In this document: piece by piece, positions 31,839 to 41,853 of the stretch | Position numbering within the stretch: position 1 is the first letter of the stretch | How the letters are laid out: each line of letters starts with the position of its first letter | DNA from: Actinomycetospora succinea | Lineage (GTDB): Bacteria > Actinomycetota > Actinomycetes > Mycobacteriales > Pseudonocardiaceae | Assembly (NCBI RefSeq): GCF_004363095.1 | Contig: NZ_SNYO01000002.1 | Coordinates: 248,001-312,000 of the forward strand | DNA: 64,000 bases | Direction: 5' to 3' | Position numbers and translations under genes: made by a program | Notes under the pieces: model-generated | What the model saw: the letters and a program-made list of their open reading frames with translations, nothing else | What the model was told of the DNA's origin: nothing | Database searches by the model: none

Positions 31839-32870
31839 GTGCACCTCGACGCGACGAGCCACCGCCTCGAGCCCTCCGACGACGCCGCCGGCTGGACCGT
31901 CGACGGTGACGACCTCGACCGGTGGCTCGCCGGACACGGGGCGGCGCCGATGACCGCCCGGGTGCCGGTGCTCGCCTTCGGGTCCAACCGCTGCCCCGGC
32001 AAGCTCACGTGGCTGCGCGAGCACCTCGGGCTCGCCGGGCCGGTCGTCGTCCTGCGGGCGCGCGTCGAGGGGCTCGCGGCCGTCTGGGCGGCCGGGCTGC
32101 GGGCGCGCGACGGGGCGCGGCCGGCGACCCTCGCGGTCGCGCCCGGCGCGGTCGAGACCCACGCGGTGTGGATGGCGACGCCGGACCAGGTCGCCGTGCT
32201 CGATCGCTGCGAGGGGCGCGGCGAGCGCTACGACCTGGTGCGCCTGCGCGCGGCGGGAGACGGAGCGGAGCGGAGCTCGACCCGAGGTGTCCGCGTCGTC
32301 ACCGAGGACGGCGCGCAGCTCGACGGTGTCTGGACGTACTGGGCCGGCGATCCCGTCCGGGCGCCGCTGCTCGTCGACGGCGCCCCGGTGCCGGTCACCG
32401 CGCTCGACCAGGCCGCCGCGCGGGACCTCGTCGGGTCGCCGGCGCCACCGACCCCGGACGCGGTGACGGTCGAGCACGGCACCCCCGACCCCGCGGCGTG
32501 GCCGGACCGCGTGTTCGTCTACGGCACCCTGCTGCCCGGCCGGAGCGCGTGGTCGCTGATGGCCCCGCACGTCACCGGCGAGCCCCGCGAGGCCTGGCTG
32601 CGCGGGCGGGTGCACGACACCGGCCGGGGCTACCCGGCGCTGGTCCGCGGCGGTCCGGGTCGGGCGCGGGGTGCGGTGCTGAGGCTCGCCGACCCACCCG
32701 GCGCCCTGCCCCTGCTCGACGAGTACGAGGGCCCCGACTACGTCCGCCAGCGCGCCGTCGCGCACACCGCCGACGGGCCGCTGCCGACGTGGGTCTGGAC
32801 CTGGCGGGGCCCGGTGCGCGGCGCGCCGCTGACCGCGGCGTGGCCGCCTACGAGCGGGTCCGGACGCTGA
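31839..32870 (+). CDS. Gamma-glutamylcyclotransferase-like, two-domain protein
   Basis: A 343-residue protein with two related halves: an N-terminal unit with VLAFGSNRCPGKLTWLREHL (~45-64) and a C-terminal AIG2/GGCT unit with VFVYGTLLPGRSAW (~225) and RGRVHDTGRGYPALVRG. The family forms 5-oxoproline from gamma-glutamyl substrates. In-frame codons reach back to 31770 (CTG, 4 bases after the MBL stop) and encode a plausible SSYPDDEYPADPYPGVAPGF segment, so the true start may be a CTG upstream of GTG 31839. A 29-bp dispersed repeat lies inside the gene (residues ~139-149). Confidence 0.78.
   Translation: MHLDATSHRLEPSDDAAGWTVDGDDLDRWLAGHGAAPMTARVPVLAFGSNRCPGKLTWLREHLGLAGPVVVLRARVEGLAAVWAAGLRARDGARPATLAVAPGAVETHAVWMATPDQVAVLDRCEGRGERYDLVRLRAAGDGAERSSTRGVRVVTEDGAQLDGVWTYWAGDPVRAPLLVDGAPVPVTALDQAAARDLVGSPAPPTPDAVTVEHGTPDPAAWPDRVFVYGTLLPGRSAWSLMAPHVTGEPREAWLRGRVHDTGRGYPALVRGGPGRARGAVLRLADPPGALPLLDEYEGPDYVRQRAVAHTADGPLPTWVWTWRGPVRGAPLTAAWPPTSGSGR
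32255..32283 (+). repeat. 29-bp dispersed repeat inside GGCT gene
   Basis: Identical over 29 bases to 23410-23438; starts GGGAGACGGAGCGGAGCGGA and ends GCTCGACCC. It is translated as GDGAERSST between the two domains, in a different frame from the copy in the racemase gene. Confidence 0.85.
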
Positions 32871-33204
32871 CGTAGAGGGACGGTGCCGGCGTCACCGGGG
32901 AGACGGGGACCGCGACCGGCGGCTCGACGGGCTGCTCGGCGCGGCGTCGGACGTGCCGGCCGAGGGCGAGCAGCGCCAGGCCGACGACGAGCGCGACCCC
33001 CGCCAGCACGAGCACGCCCAGGGCCACGAGCTGCGGGATGCCGTGCAGCCGCGGCACCCCCGGCACGGCGAGCGGCACGGCGCCCATCAGGAGGATCACC
33101 GTCACCGCCGACACCACGAGCACCCGCACGCCACGACCCCCGACTCGGTGGATCTCCAGTCTCCTCCGGACGTCGCCCCGGCCACCACCTCTCGTTACGT
33201 CCAT
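32848..33204 (-). CDS. Small two-helix membrane protein, function unknown
   Basis: A ~118-residue protein with two hydrophobic helices (VLVVSAVTVILLMGAVPLAV and LVALGVLVLAGVALVVGLAL), a basic junction RHVRRRAEQ and a Pro/Val-rich tail. No family recognised. Start is uncertain (ATG 33204 or GTG 33213). Its end overlaps the GGCT gene by 23 bases on the opposite strand. Confidence 0.6.
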   Translation of the reverse strand: MDVTRGGGRGDVRRRLEIHRVGGRGVRVLVVSAVTVILLMGAVPLAVPGVPRLHGIPQLVALGVLVLAGVALVVGLALLALGRHVRRRAEQPVEPPVAVPVSPVTPAPSLYVSVRTRS

Positions 33205-33290
33205 CGAGGTCACGATGCGGTTCCGGTCCCCGGTGGACGCCGTCGGCGGCGCTCCGACATCCTGATCACCGTCTCGGAGAACGGGGAGCG

Positions 33291-34217
33291 ATGCTCGAGA
33301 TCGACGGGATCTCCAAACGGTTCGGGTCCACGGTCGCCCTGGACGGCATGAGCTTCACGGTGCGCCCGGGCGAGCTGTACGGGTTCGTCGGCGCCAACGG
33401 GGCGGGCAAGACGACGACCATGCGGATCGCGCTCGGCGTGCTCGCCGCCGACGCCGGCGAGGTCCGGCTGGGTGGGAGGGCGCTCGACGCGGCGTCGCGG
33501 CGCCGGATCGGCTACATGCCCGAGGAGCGCGGGCTCTACCCGCGCATGGCCGTCGGCACCCAGCTGCGCTACCTCGCCGAGCTCCGTGGGCGCAGCGCCG
33601 CTCAGGCCCGCGAGGCCGCCGACCGCTGGACCGAGCGCCTCGGGCTCACCGAGCGCCGGGGTGACGAGGTCCAGCGACTGAGCCTCGGCAACCAGCAGCG
33701 TGTCCAGCTCGCCGCCGCGCTCGTCGCCGAGCCGGACGTCCTGGTGCTCGACGAGCCGTTCTCGGGCCTCGACCCGATGGCCGTCGACGTCATGAGCGAG
33801 GTCCTGCGCGAGCGCCGCGACGCCGGCGCGCCCGTGGTCTTCTCGTCGCACCAGCTCGAGCTCGTCGAGCGCCTCTGCGACCGCGTCGGCATCGTGCGGG
33901 CCGGCCGTCTCGTCGCCGAGGGCGCGGTGGCGGAGCTGCGCGACGCCTCGGCCGTCGAGGTCCTCGTCGACGCCCCGCAGGCGCCGGCGGGGTGGGCCGA
34001 CGGGGTGCCCGGCGTCGCCCGGGCGCGGGCCGCCGACGGCGGGACGGTGCTGACGCTCGCCGACGCCCCGCACACCGATCTGGAGGCGACCCTCGGCGCG
34101 GTGCTCGACGCCGCGCGGCGCACCGGGCCGGTGCACGAGTTCCGGCGCCGCCGCCCGACGCTCGCCGAGATCTACCGGGACGCCGTCGCCGAGAGCCAGG
34201 CCGAGGTCGCCGCGTGA
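33291..34217 (+). CDS. ABC-2 exporter ATP-binding subunit (NatA-like)
   Basis: A 308-residue ATPase: Walker A GANGAGKTTT (34-43), signature LSLGN (130-134, Leu for the usual Gly), Walker B VLVLDEP (149-156), D-loop SGLDPM and H-loop SSHQLE. A C-terminal ~80-residue extension (DAPQAPAGWADG onwards) is common in NatA/CcmA-type exporters. ATG 33291 has GGGGAG 2-3 bases upstream. The stop overlaps the permease GTG. Substrate unknown; NatAB relatives export sodium or drugs. Confidence 0.9.
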   Translation: MLEIDGISKRFGSTVALDGMSFTVRPGELYGFVGANGAGKTTTMRIALGVLAADAGEVRLGGRALDAASRRRIGYMPEERGLYPRMAVGTQLRYLAELRGRSAAQAREAADRWTERLGLTERRGDEVQRLSLGNQQRVQLAAALVAEPDVLVLDEPFSGLDPMAVDVMSEVLRERRDAGAPVVFSSHQLELVERLCDRVGIVRAGRLVAEGAVAELRDASAVEVLVDAPQAPAGWADGVPGVARARAADGGTVLTLADAPHTDLEATLGAVLDAARRTGPVHEFRRRRPTLAEIYRDAVAESQAEVAA

Positions 34218-35407
34218 CCGGCACCCTGCGCCCCGTCCTGCTCATCGCGCGGCGGGAGTTCGCGTCGCGGGTCCGGGGACGCGCGTTCGTCGTCGGCACC
34301 GTCGTGGTGCTGGTGCTGCTCGGCGTGTACGCGGCGGTGATCGCGACGATCGCGTCCGGCGACGACACCGCGCGGGTCGGCGTCACCGGCCCGGCCATCG
34401 CGCTCACCGGCCCGCTCGAGCGGGCGGCGCCGACCGAGGGCCTCGAGCTCACCGTCGTCCCCCAGCCCGACGTCGCGACGGGCGAGGCCGCCGTGCGCGC
34501 CGGGGACCTCGACGCCCTGATCGGCGGGGAGCCGGCGCGCCCGCGGGTCTACGTCGAGTCCGAGCCCGACGCCCAGACCGAGCGGGTGATCGTCGACGCC
34601 ACGTCGTCGGTGGCCCGCGACGGCTTCCTGGTCGCGCGCGGGGTCGACCCGGCGGCGCTCGACGCGGCGGTGGCCGAGTCCGGGCCGGTCATCGTGGCCG
34701 CCGAGCCGCCGGACCCGCAGGCGGGCCAGCGGCTGGGCCTCGGGCTCGCCGGGGCGTTCCTGCTGTTCTTCTCCATCCAGACCTACGGCGCGATGGTCGC
34801 CCAGGGCGTCGTCGAGGAGAAGGCGAGCCGGGTCGTCGAGATCGTGCTGTCGTCGGTGCGGCCGTGGCAGCTGCTGCTCGGCAAGGTGCTCGGCCTCGGC
34901 GCGGTCGGCCTGCTGCAGCTCGTCGTCCTCGGGGGCGCGGGCCTGGCCGTCGCGGGCGCGGCGGGCATCCTCGTGACCGCGGCGGGGCTCGTGTCGACGC
35001 TCGTGTGGGTCGTGGTCTGGTACCTGCTCGGGTTCGCGCTCTACGCGACGGTGTTCGCCGCGGCCGGGTCGCTGGTCTCGCGGCAGGAGGACACCCAGAG
35101 CGTGCTCTCGCCGGTGACGATCACCGTGCTGCTCGGGTTCGTCGTCGGCTTCAACCTGCTCACCTACGACCAGCGCGGCACCCCGATCACCGTCCTCTCG
35201 CTGCTGCCGCCGTTCAGCCCGCTGTTCATGCCGGCCCGGATCGCGCTCGGCGTCGCACCGGCGGGGCAGATCGTGCTCGCGCTCGTGCTGACGATCGCGT
35301 TCACGGCCGGCGTGCTCGCCCTGGGCGGGCGCATCTACGCGAACTCGGTGCTGCGCACCGGCGCCCGCGTGTCGCTGCGCGAGGCGCTGGGGCGTTCCCG
35401 GGGCTGA
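34214..35407 (+). CDS. ABC-2 family permease (NatB-like)
   Basis: A 397-residue permease: an N-terminal helix (RAFVVGTVVVLVLLGVYAAV), a large extracytoplasmic domain (about 50-170) and a five-helix C-terminal bundle starting QRLGLGLAGAFLLFFSIQTY. VVEEKASRVVEIVLSSVRPW, LLLGKVLGLGAVGLLQL and the late PPFSPLFMPARIALG are characteristic of the NatB/ABC2_membrane_3 group. Together with the overlapping ATPase gene it forms a complete two-gene exporter. Confidence 0.9.
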   Translation: MTGTLRPVLLIARREFASRVRGRAFVVGTVVVLVLLGVYAAVIATIASGDDTARVGVTGPAIALTGPLERAAPTEGLELTVVPQPDVATGEAAVRAGDLDALIGGEPARPRVYVESEPDAQTERVIVDATSSVARDGFLVARGVDPAALDAAVAESGPVIVAAEPPDPQAGQRLGLGLAGAFLLFFSIQTYGAMVAQGVVEEKASRVVEIVLSSVRPWQLLLGKVLGLGAVGLLQLVVLGGAGLAVAGAAGILVTAAGLVSTLVWVVVWYLLGFALYATVFAAAGSLVSRQEDTQSVLSPVTITVLLGFVVGFNLLTYDQRGTPITVLSLLPPFSPLFMPARIALGVAPAGQIVLALVLTIAFTAGVLALGGRIYANSVLRTGARVSLREALGRSRG

Positions 35408-35416
35408 ACGCGCGGG

Positions 35417-36352
35417 TCAGTGGGGGCGGTCCCCGGCGATCGCCACGCGCTCGGCGACACGGCGGTGCGGGTGGTAGTCGCCGACCGCGTAGTGCTGGGT
35501 CGCGCGGTTGTCCCAAAACGCCACCGTGCCCGGCGCCCACCGGTACCGGACCTGGTACTCGGGCACGTGGGCCTGGGCGAACAGGTGGCGCAGCAGGGCG
35601 TCGGACTCCGCCTGCTCCAGGCCCTCGATGCGCGTGGTGAAGGCGCCGTTGACGTAGAGCGTGCGCCGGCCGGTCTCGGGGTGCGTGCGCACCACGGGGT
35701 GGCTCACGGGCGGGAACACGTCCTGCAGCCGCTCGAGCTTCGCGGGCTCGAGGAAGCGGGCGAACCCCGGGACCATGTCGTGCACCGCGCGGGCGTCGTC
35801 GATCCGCGCGAGGACGTCCGGGGTGAGGTTGTCGTACGCCGCGGCCATGTCGGCCCAGATCGTGTCGCCGCCCGCCGGCGGGGTCTCGATCATGCGCAGC
35901 ATCGCGCCCATCGCCGGGTTCGGCCGGAAGGTCGTGTCGGCGTGCCAGATGTTCTCGTAGGTCTGCGGCCCGTCGCCGCCCTTGGTGAAGCGCACGGTGG
36001 CGGGGTCGTCGCCCTGCTCGAGCAGCGGGTTGGTCTCCAGCTCACCCCAGTGGCGGGCGAGGTCGCGCTGACCGCCGGGATCGAGACGGTCCTGGCCGGG
36101 GAAGAACAGGACCTTCCACTCCAGGAGCGCGCGGTGGATCTCGGCGCGCTGCGCCGCGTCGGTCGCGGCGAGGTCGACACCGCGGATCTCCGCACCGAGG
36201 GTCGCGCCCACCGGGGTCAGCTCGAACGCGGTGTCCGGACAGCGCTCCGGCCCGTCGCCCGCCGTCCGGCGCAGGACGCGGCGCCCCTCGAGGAGGTCGA
36301 CGGCGGGGGTGCTGGTGGGTCGGTCGGTCCGCGGGTCGAGGACGCTGGTCAC
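35417..36352 (-). CDS. TauD/TfdA-family Fe(II)/2-oxoglutarate dioxygenase
   Basis: A 311-residue dioxygenase. Iron ligands are His137 and Asp139 in WHADTTF and His287 in ATQHYAVGDY; the 2-oxoglutarate-binding Arg is among RRVAERVAI near the C-terminus; VLFFPGQDRLDPGGQRDLAR and MAAAYDNLTPDVLARI are typical TauD segments. Members release sulfite from taurine or alkylsulfates or act in biosynthesis; no sulfonate transporter is next to it. GTG 36352; divergent from a betaine-type binding protein. Confidence 0.9.
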   Translation of the reverse strand: MTSVLDPRTDRPTSTPAVDLLEGRRVLRRTAGDGPERCPDTAFELTPVGATLGAEIRGVDLAATDAAQRAEIHRALLEWKVLFFPGQDRLDPGGQRDLARHWGELETNPLLEQGDDPATVRFTKGGDGPQTYENIWHADTTFRPNPAMGAMLRMIETPPAGGDTIWADMAAAYDNLTPDVLARIDDARAVHDMVPGFARFLEPAKLERLQDVFPPVSHPVVRTHPETGRRTLYVNGAFTTRIEGLEQAESDALLRHLFAQAHVPEYQVRYRWAPGTVAFWDNRATQHYAVGDYHPHRRVAERVAIAGDRPH

Positions 36353-36453
36353 GATCGACCACGCTCAGCTTGGCGCAGGGGTCCGGTCAACGCAATGTGG
36401 CCGAGATCGTTTCCCCTCTCGCCTTTACCTCCCGGTGGTGCAACGATCCCGCG

Positions 36454-37440
36454 ATGCTCACACGTTCAGGGCGGGTGGTCGGCGCGACCATCGCCGTGCT
36501 CGCGTTCGTCCTCGCCGGCTGCGGCGGCCTCTCCGGCTCCGGTCAGCCCCAGGCCCAGGGCGGCAGCCTCGCCGCCAGCGGTATCAACCTCGCCGGCCAG
36601 ACCTACACGGTCGGTGGCCAGGAGTTCGACGAGCAGCTGCTGCTCTGCAAGATGAGCGTCGCCGCGCTGCAGTCCGTCGGCGCGGCCGTCAACGACCGGT
36701 GCAACATCACCGGCTCGGCCGCCGCCCGCCAGGCCCTGCTGTCGGGCGAGATCGACATGGGCTGGTCGTACACCGGCACCGGGTGGATCACGAACCTCGG
36801 CAACACCACGCCGATCCCCGACTCCCAGCAGCAGTACGTCGCCGTGCGCGACCAGGACCTGCAGCGCAACCAGATCGTGTGGACCAACCCCACGCCGTTC
36901 AACAACACCTACGCGATCGCCACGACGCGGGCCTTCGCCGATGCGAACAACCTGCGCACCACCACCGACTGGGCCAACTTCATCAACAGCGGCAACCCGC
37001 AGGCCACGACCTGCGTCGAGGCCGAGTTCGCCAGCCGCAACGACGGCCTGCCGAACCTGCTGAAGACCTACGGCGTGACGGTCCCCTACGACGCCCCGCC
37101 GGCGCTGACCGTGCTGGACACCGGCGCGATCTACCAGGCCACGGCCAACGGCAACCCCTGCAAGTTCGGCGAGGTGTTCACCACCGACGGCCGCATCCCG
37201 GCGCTGAACCTCGTGTCGCTGGCCGACGACAAGAACTTCTTCCCGAAGTACAACGCGTCGAACACGATCCGCAAGAACGTCGTCGACCGGAACCCGGCCG
37301 TCGTCCAGGTCTTCGACCAGATCTCGCCGCGCCTCACCGACGACGTGATGCTCCAGCTCAACGGGCAGATCTCGTCGCAGGGCCGCGACGCCGGTCAGGT
37401 CGCGAACGAGTTCCTGCAGCAGCAGGGCTTCATCGGCTGA
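36454..37440 (+). CDS. Glycine-betaine/choline-type ABC substrate-binding lipoprotein
   Basis: A 328-residue OpuAC/ProX-family lipoprotein with lipobox VLAG-C23 after a short signal peptide. YTVGGQEFDEQLLLCKMSVA, GEIDMGWSYTGTGWITNLG, WTNPTPFNNTYAIATTRAFA and FTTDGRIPALNLVSLADDKN match quaternary-amine binding proteins. No permease or ATPase lies beside it, so it is an orphan in this window; partners must be encoded elsewhere. A 22-bp-stem terminator follows. Confidence 0.87.
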   Translation: MLTRSGRVVGATIAVLAFVLAGCGGLSGSGQPQAQGGSLAASGINLAGQTYTVGGQEFDEQLLLCKMSVAALQSVGAAVNDRCNITGSAAARQALLSGEIDMGWSYTGTGWITNLGNTTPIPDSQQQYVAVRDQDLQRNQIVWTNPTPFNNTYAIATTRAFADANNLRTTTDWANFINSGNPQATTCVEAEFASRNDGLPNLLKTYGVTVPYDAPPALTVLDTGAIYQATANGNPCKFGEVFTTDGRIPALNLVSLADDKNFFPKYNASNTIRKNVVDRNPAVVQVFDQISPRLTDDVMLQLNGQISSQGRDAGQVANEFLQQQGFIG

Positions 37441-37461
37441 CCCTCGACCGTCTCCTGGACT

Positions 37462-37512
37462 GACCGAAGGGCTCCTTCGCTCGATCTATCCGAGCGAAGG
37501 GGCCCTTCGGTC
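37462..37512. terminator. Strong hairpin after binding-protein gene
   Basis: 22-bp arms 37462-37483 (starts GACCGAAGGGCTCCTTCG) and 37491-37512 with one mismatch and a 7-base loop ATCTATC; 22 bases after the stop. Confidence 0.8.
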
Positions 37513-37586
37513 GTTCGCGCGCGGTGCCGAGTGGGCCGGCACGGCGCGGACCCGACGCGATGCCAGACCCTCGCGGCCCACTCGGG

Positions 37587-38096
37587 TCAGTTCGCGTTGC
37601 CCGCCGCGGAGTCGGCGATGCACTCGGCGCGGGTCATGCCGGTCTGCTCGGTACACGCCGCGAGCGCGAACTCGCCCGGGTCCTCGGTGGCGGCGGAGCC
37701 GCCGTCCGCGCTGCCGACCAGGAGTCCGTCGGCGGCGTCGTCGCAGCCGATCGACCTCAGGTACGGGCGGAGCTCGGCGTTCGACACGTCGGACCGCATC
37801 GCGATCCGGTCGCACTCGGCCGCCGACACGGCCGTCCGGCTCGTCGTGGTCCGCCGCGACGCCGTGGTCGTCGTCGACCGCGTCGTCGACGGGGTGCTCG
37901 TGGCGACGACCGGCGACGCCGGAGTCGTCGCCGCCGGCAGCGGAGCCGGTGCCGCGGCCGGGGAGGGGACGGCCGTCGCCTCCCGCATGCTCAGGGTCAC
38001 CGCGACGGACGCCGCGAAGACGGCCGCGGTCAGCAGCCCGAGGACGGCGATGAGCACCCTGCGATCGGTCGGCACGAGGAGATCTCGCGAGAGCAC
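37587..38096 (-). CDS. Membrane-anchored Ser/Thr/Pro-rich protein, unknown function
   Basis: A 169-residue protein: an N-terminal hydrophobic helix (VLIAVLGLLTAAVFAASVAV), a long Pro/Ala then Thr/Ser-rich stalk (about 42-88) and a C-terminal extracytoplasmic region with three or four Cys (AECDRIAMRS, SIGCDDAADG, LAACTEQTGMTRAECIADS). It looks like an exported, disulfide-containing anchored protein. No family recognised. Confidence 0.65.
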   Translation of the reverse strand: MLSRDLLVPTDRRVLIAVLGLLTAAVFAASVAVTLSMREATAVPSPAAAPAPLPAATTPASPVVATSTPSTTRSTTTTASRRTTTSRTAVSAAECDRIAMRSDVSNAELRPYLRSIGCDDAADGLLVGSADGGSAATEDPGEFALAACTEQTGMTRAECIADSAAGNAN

Positions 38097-38150
38097 CGGG
38101 CCGCGTGAGCCGGTCTTCCGTGAATCACCCGGACGTGTCCGGCGTGGCGC

Positions 38151-39524
38151 TCAGAGCGCGTTGAAGCGCTCGAGCGCCTCCTGGCGTTCCGCCTTGTGGT
38201 CGACGATCGGGGCGGGGTAGTCCGCCGGCGGCTCGTTGAGCTTCCAGGGCTGGTGGACCTTCTTCCCCTCCACGTCCGCCAGCTCGGGCACCCAGCGGCG
38301 CACGTAGTCGCCCTGGGGGTCGAAGCGCTCCCCCTGGGTCACGGGGTTGAAGACGCGGAAGTACGGGGCGGCGTCGGTTCCCGTGCCGGCGGCCCACTGC
38401 CAGCCGTGCTGGTTGGAGGGGAGGTCGCCGTCGACGAGCAGCTCCATGAAGTGCCGCGCGCCGCGCCACCACGGCAGGTGCAGGTCCTTGACGAGGAACG
38501 ACGCCACGGCCATGCGCATGCGGTTGTGCATCCACGCCTCGCCGCGCAGCTGGCGCATCGCCGCGTCGATGGCGGGGAAGCCGGTGCGGCCCTCCTGCCA
38601 CGCCTGGAACTTCTCGTCCGCCGACTCTCCGGAGTCGAGCGTGATCCGGTCGAACTTGGTGTCGAAGTTCTCGCGCGCCGAGCGCGGGAAGAACCACAGC
38701 ACGCTGGCGTAGAAGTCGCGGAAGCAGATCTCGTTGCGGAAGGACGTCGGGCCCTTGCCCTCGCCGCCGAGGTCGGCGAGCAGCGTGCGCGGGTGCACGA
38801 CGCCGTACTTGAGATAGACCGACATCCGCGAGGTCGCCGGCCGGTCGGGGCGGTTGCGCAGGTCGTCGTAGTCGGTGAGGTGCTCGTCGACGAACGCCGC
38901 CCACTGGTCGCGGGCGGCCTGCTCGCCGGCGGCGGGCAGCTCGGCCTCGGGGGCCTCGTCGTCGGGAATCTTCACCTTCCGCGGGCCGCCGTCCTTCTCC
39001 CCCGGGTCCATCCAGTCGACGGTCGAGGCGTCGGTGTCGGCGGGCTCCCGCCAGCCGTGCTGGGTCCACGCGCGGCTGAACGGCGTGTAGACCTTGTAGG
39101 GCTCGCCGTCGGACTTGGTGATCCGTCCGGGCGCCACGGCGTACGGCGACCCGGTGCGGACGAGCTCGACGCCGTCGAGGGCCTTCTCGACGGCCTCGTC
39201 GCGCTCGCGGCCGTAGGGGCCGAAGTCGGCGGCCACGTGCACGCTGCCCGCCCCCACGGCCCGCGCGAGCTTCGGGATCGCCTCGGCGGGGTCGCCCTTC
39301 ACGACGAGCAGCCGTCCGCCGAGGGACTCATCGAGGTCCCGCAGGCTGCGGAACAGGAACGTCCGCCGCGCCTTCCCCGACGGCTCGAGCAGCCGGGGAT
39401 CCAGCACGAACACCGCGAGCGACCGCTTCGCCCGCGCCGCGGCCTCGAGGAAGATCGGCTGGTCGTGGACCCGCAGGTCGCGGCGGAACCAGACGATCGC
39501 GGTGTCCTCCCGCTCGTCGCTCAT
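38151..39524 (-). CDS. phr: Deoxyribodipyrimidine photolyase
   Basis: A 457-residue DNA photolyase/cryptochrome family protein: antenna-binding N-domain (VWFRRDLRVHDQPIF, AVFVLDPRLLE) and FAD-binding C-domain with ISFRNEICFRDFYASVLW-like sequence, FPAIDAAMRQLRGEAWMHNR, RMAVASFLVKDLHLPWWRG, SNQHGWQWAAGTGTDAAPYF and RVFNPVTQGERFDPQGDYVR. All FAD contacts and the tryptophan of the WQW segment are kept, so CPD photolyase activity is likely. ATG 39524. Confidence 0.94.
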   Translation of the reverse strand: MSDEREDTAIVWFRRDLRVHDQPIFLEAAARAKRSLAVFVLDPRLLEPSGKARRTFLFRSLRDLDESLGGRLLVVKGDPAEAIPKLARAVGAGSVHVAADFGPYGRERDEAVEKALDGVELVRTGSPYAVAPGRITKSDGEPYKVYTPFSRAWTQHGWREPADTDASTVDWMDPGEKDGGPRKVKIPDDEAPEAELPAAGEQAARDQWAAFVDEHLTDYDDLRNRPDRPATSRMSVYLKYGVVHPRTLLADLGGEGKGPTSFRNEICFRDFYASVLWFFPRSARENFDTKFDRITLDSGESADEKFQAWQEGRTGFPAIDAAMRQLRGEAWMHNRMRMAVASFLVKDLHLPWWRGARHFMELLVDGDLPSNQHGWQWAAGTGTDAAPYFRVFNPVTQGERFDPQGDYVRRWVPELADVEGKKVHQPWKLNEPPADYPAPIVDHKAERQEALERFNAL

Positions 39525-39568
39525 GGGTTCCGACTACCCCGGCGCGCCGCGCCTACGCCCCGACCGCG

Positions 39569-40318
39569 TCATCCTGCGGCCAGGCGCTCCAGCGACGCGT
39601 GGACCAGCGCGGCGTCGCCGGTGTCGAGCCCGTGGGCCACGGCGTAGCAGGGGCCGACCGCGCGCCAGTCCCGGGCGCGGTCGGTGAGGTCGGCGCCGTA
39701 CGCCGCGGTGACGGCGGCCGCGACGTCCGGCGGGGTCTCCAGCAGCGGCCACACGAGGTCCTTGGCCGGGTCGCCGGCGCGCGCGTCGGACCAGTCGAGC
39801 ACCCCGGTGATCCGGCCGCCCTCGATGAGGACGTGCTCCGGGCGCAGGTCGCCGTGCACGACCACCGCGGCCGGCGCGTCCCGCAGCCGGTCGAGTCGCT
39901 CGCGCAGCGCGACCGGGTCGGCGAGGCGGGGCACGACCTCGGCCTCGAAACGGGCGAAGGCGCGGTCCCGCCAACCGCGGGTGGTGGCGGGACCGGGCAG
40001 CCCCCGAGCCACGGCGTCCTCGAGCGACACGTCGTGCAGGGCACGCAGGAACGTCCCGAGGGTGGCGCCCTGGGCGGGCCGCGGCGCGTCGAGGGCCTCG
40101 CCCCGCAGCAGTGCGTGCCGCACCGTGACCGGCGACCGGCCGACGAGCCGTGGCTCGGGCACCGCCACCGGCAGGCGCCGGGCCAGCCACGGCAGGAGAC
40201 GCACCTCGCGCTCCAGCCCGGCCCCGGCGGCGGGCCGGCGCGCGGTGCGCTCGACCCACCGCCCGTCGACCAGGACGGCGTCGCTGTCCCACCCGGAGCC
40301 GAGCGGGACACGCGACAT
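39569..40318 (-). CDS. Aminoglycoside-phosphotransferase-fold kinase
   Basis: A 249-residue APH-fold protein. The catalytic loop VVVHGDLRPEHVLIE (~150-165) and metal-binding GVLDWSDARAGDP are intact; N-lobe features are weaker (LEREVRLLPWLARRL). Such proteins phosphorylate antibiotics, sugars or other hydroxyl substrates; a resistance role cannot be assumed. It lies 10 bases upstream of nothing coupled and ends before the photolyase start. Confidence 0.85.
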   Translation of the reverse strand: MSRVPLGSGWDSDAVLVDGRWVERTARRPAAGAGLEREVRLLPWLARRLPVAVPEPRLVGRSPVTVRHALLRGEALDAPRPAQGATLGTFLRALHDVSLEDAVARGLPGPATTRGWRDRAFARFEAEVVPRLADPVALRERLDRLRDAPAAVVVHGDLRPEHVLIEGGRITGVLDWSDARAGDPAKDLVWPLLETPPDVAAAVTAAYGADLTDRARDWRAVGPCYAVAHGLDTGDAALVHASLERLAAG

Positions 40319-40328
40319 CGGCGAGGAC

Positions 40329-41633
<1,305 letters not shown>

Positions 41634-41832
41634 CGGCAGTCGGTCCTCTCGCGCTCGTTCGTGAGCGGGAGGGCGACGGCGCCGGCTCGGCGAGCGAGGT
41701 GCCGGGCCGCCCGGCCGCCGGGGGTGTCCCGCGGCGCGCTCCCGCAGCAGTGGGGGGTAGTACGAGCGCGAACCGTAGCGCCCGCGAGGTCCGCCACGCA
41801 GCACGAGCGGCTCACGCGCGTCCCGTGGGACG

Positions 41833-41847
41833 TGTCACTCTGTGACA
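41833..41847. promoter_or_regulatory. Palindrome upstream of gltA
   Basis: TGTCAC-TCT-GTGACA, perfect 6-bp arms, in the 220-base gap between the sugar-kinase stop and gltA. It resembles Crp/GlxR-type half-sites (GTGA/TCAC) but with a 3-base rather than 6-base centre. Confidence 0.4.
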
Positions 41848-41853
41848 ACCGTG

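Noticed and set aside
39569..40318. APH-fold kinase called as an aminoglycoside resistance gene
   Set aside because: Catalytic motifs fit the fold, but nothing in sequence or context indicates antibiotic specificity; similar kinases act on many alcohol substrates.
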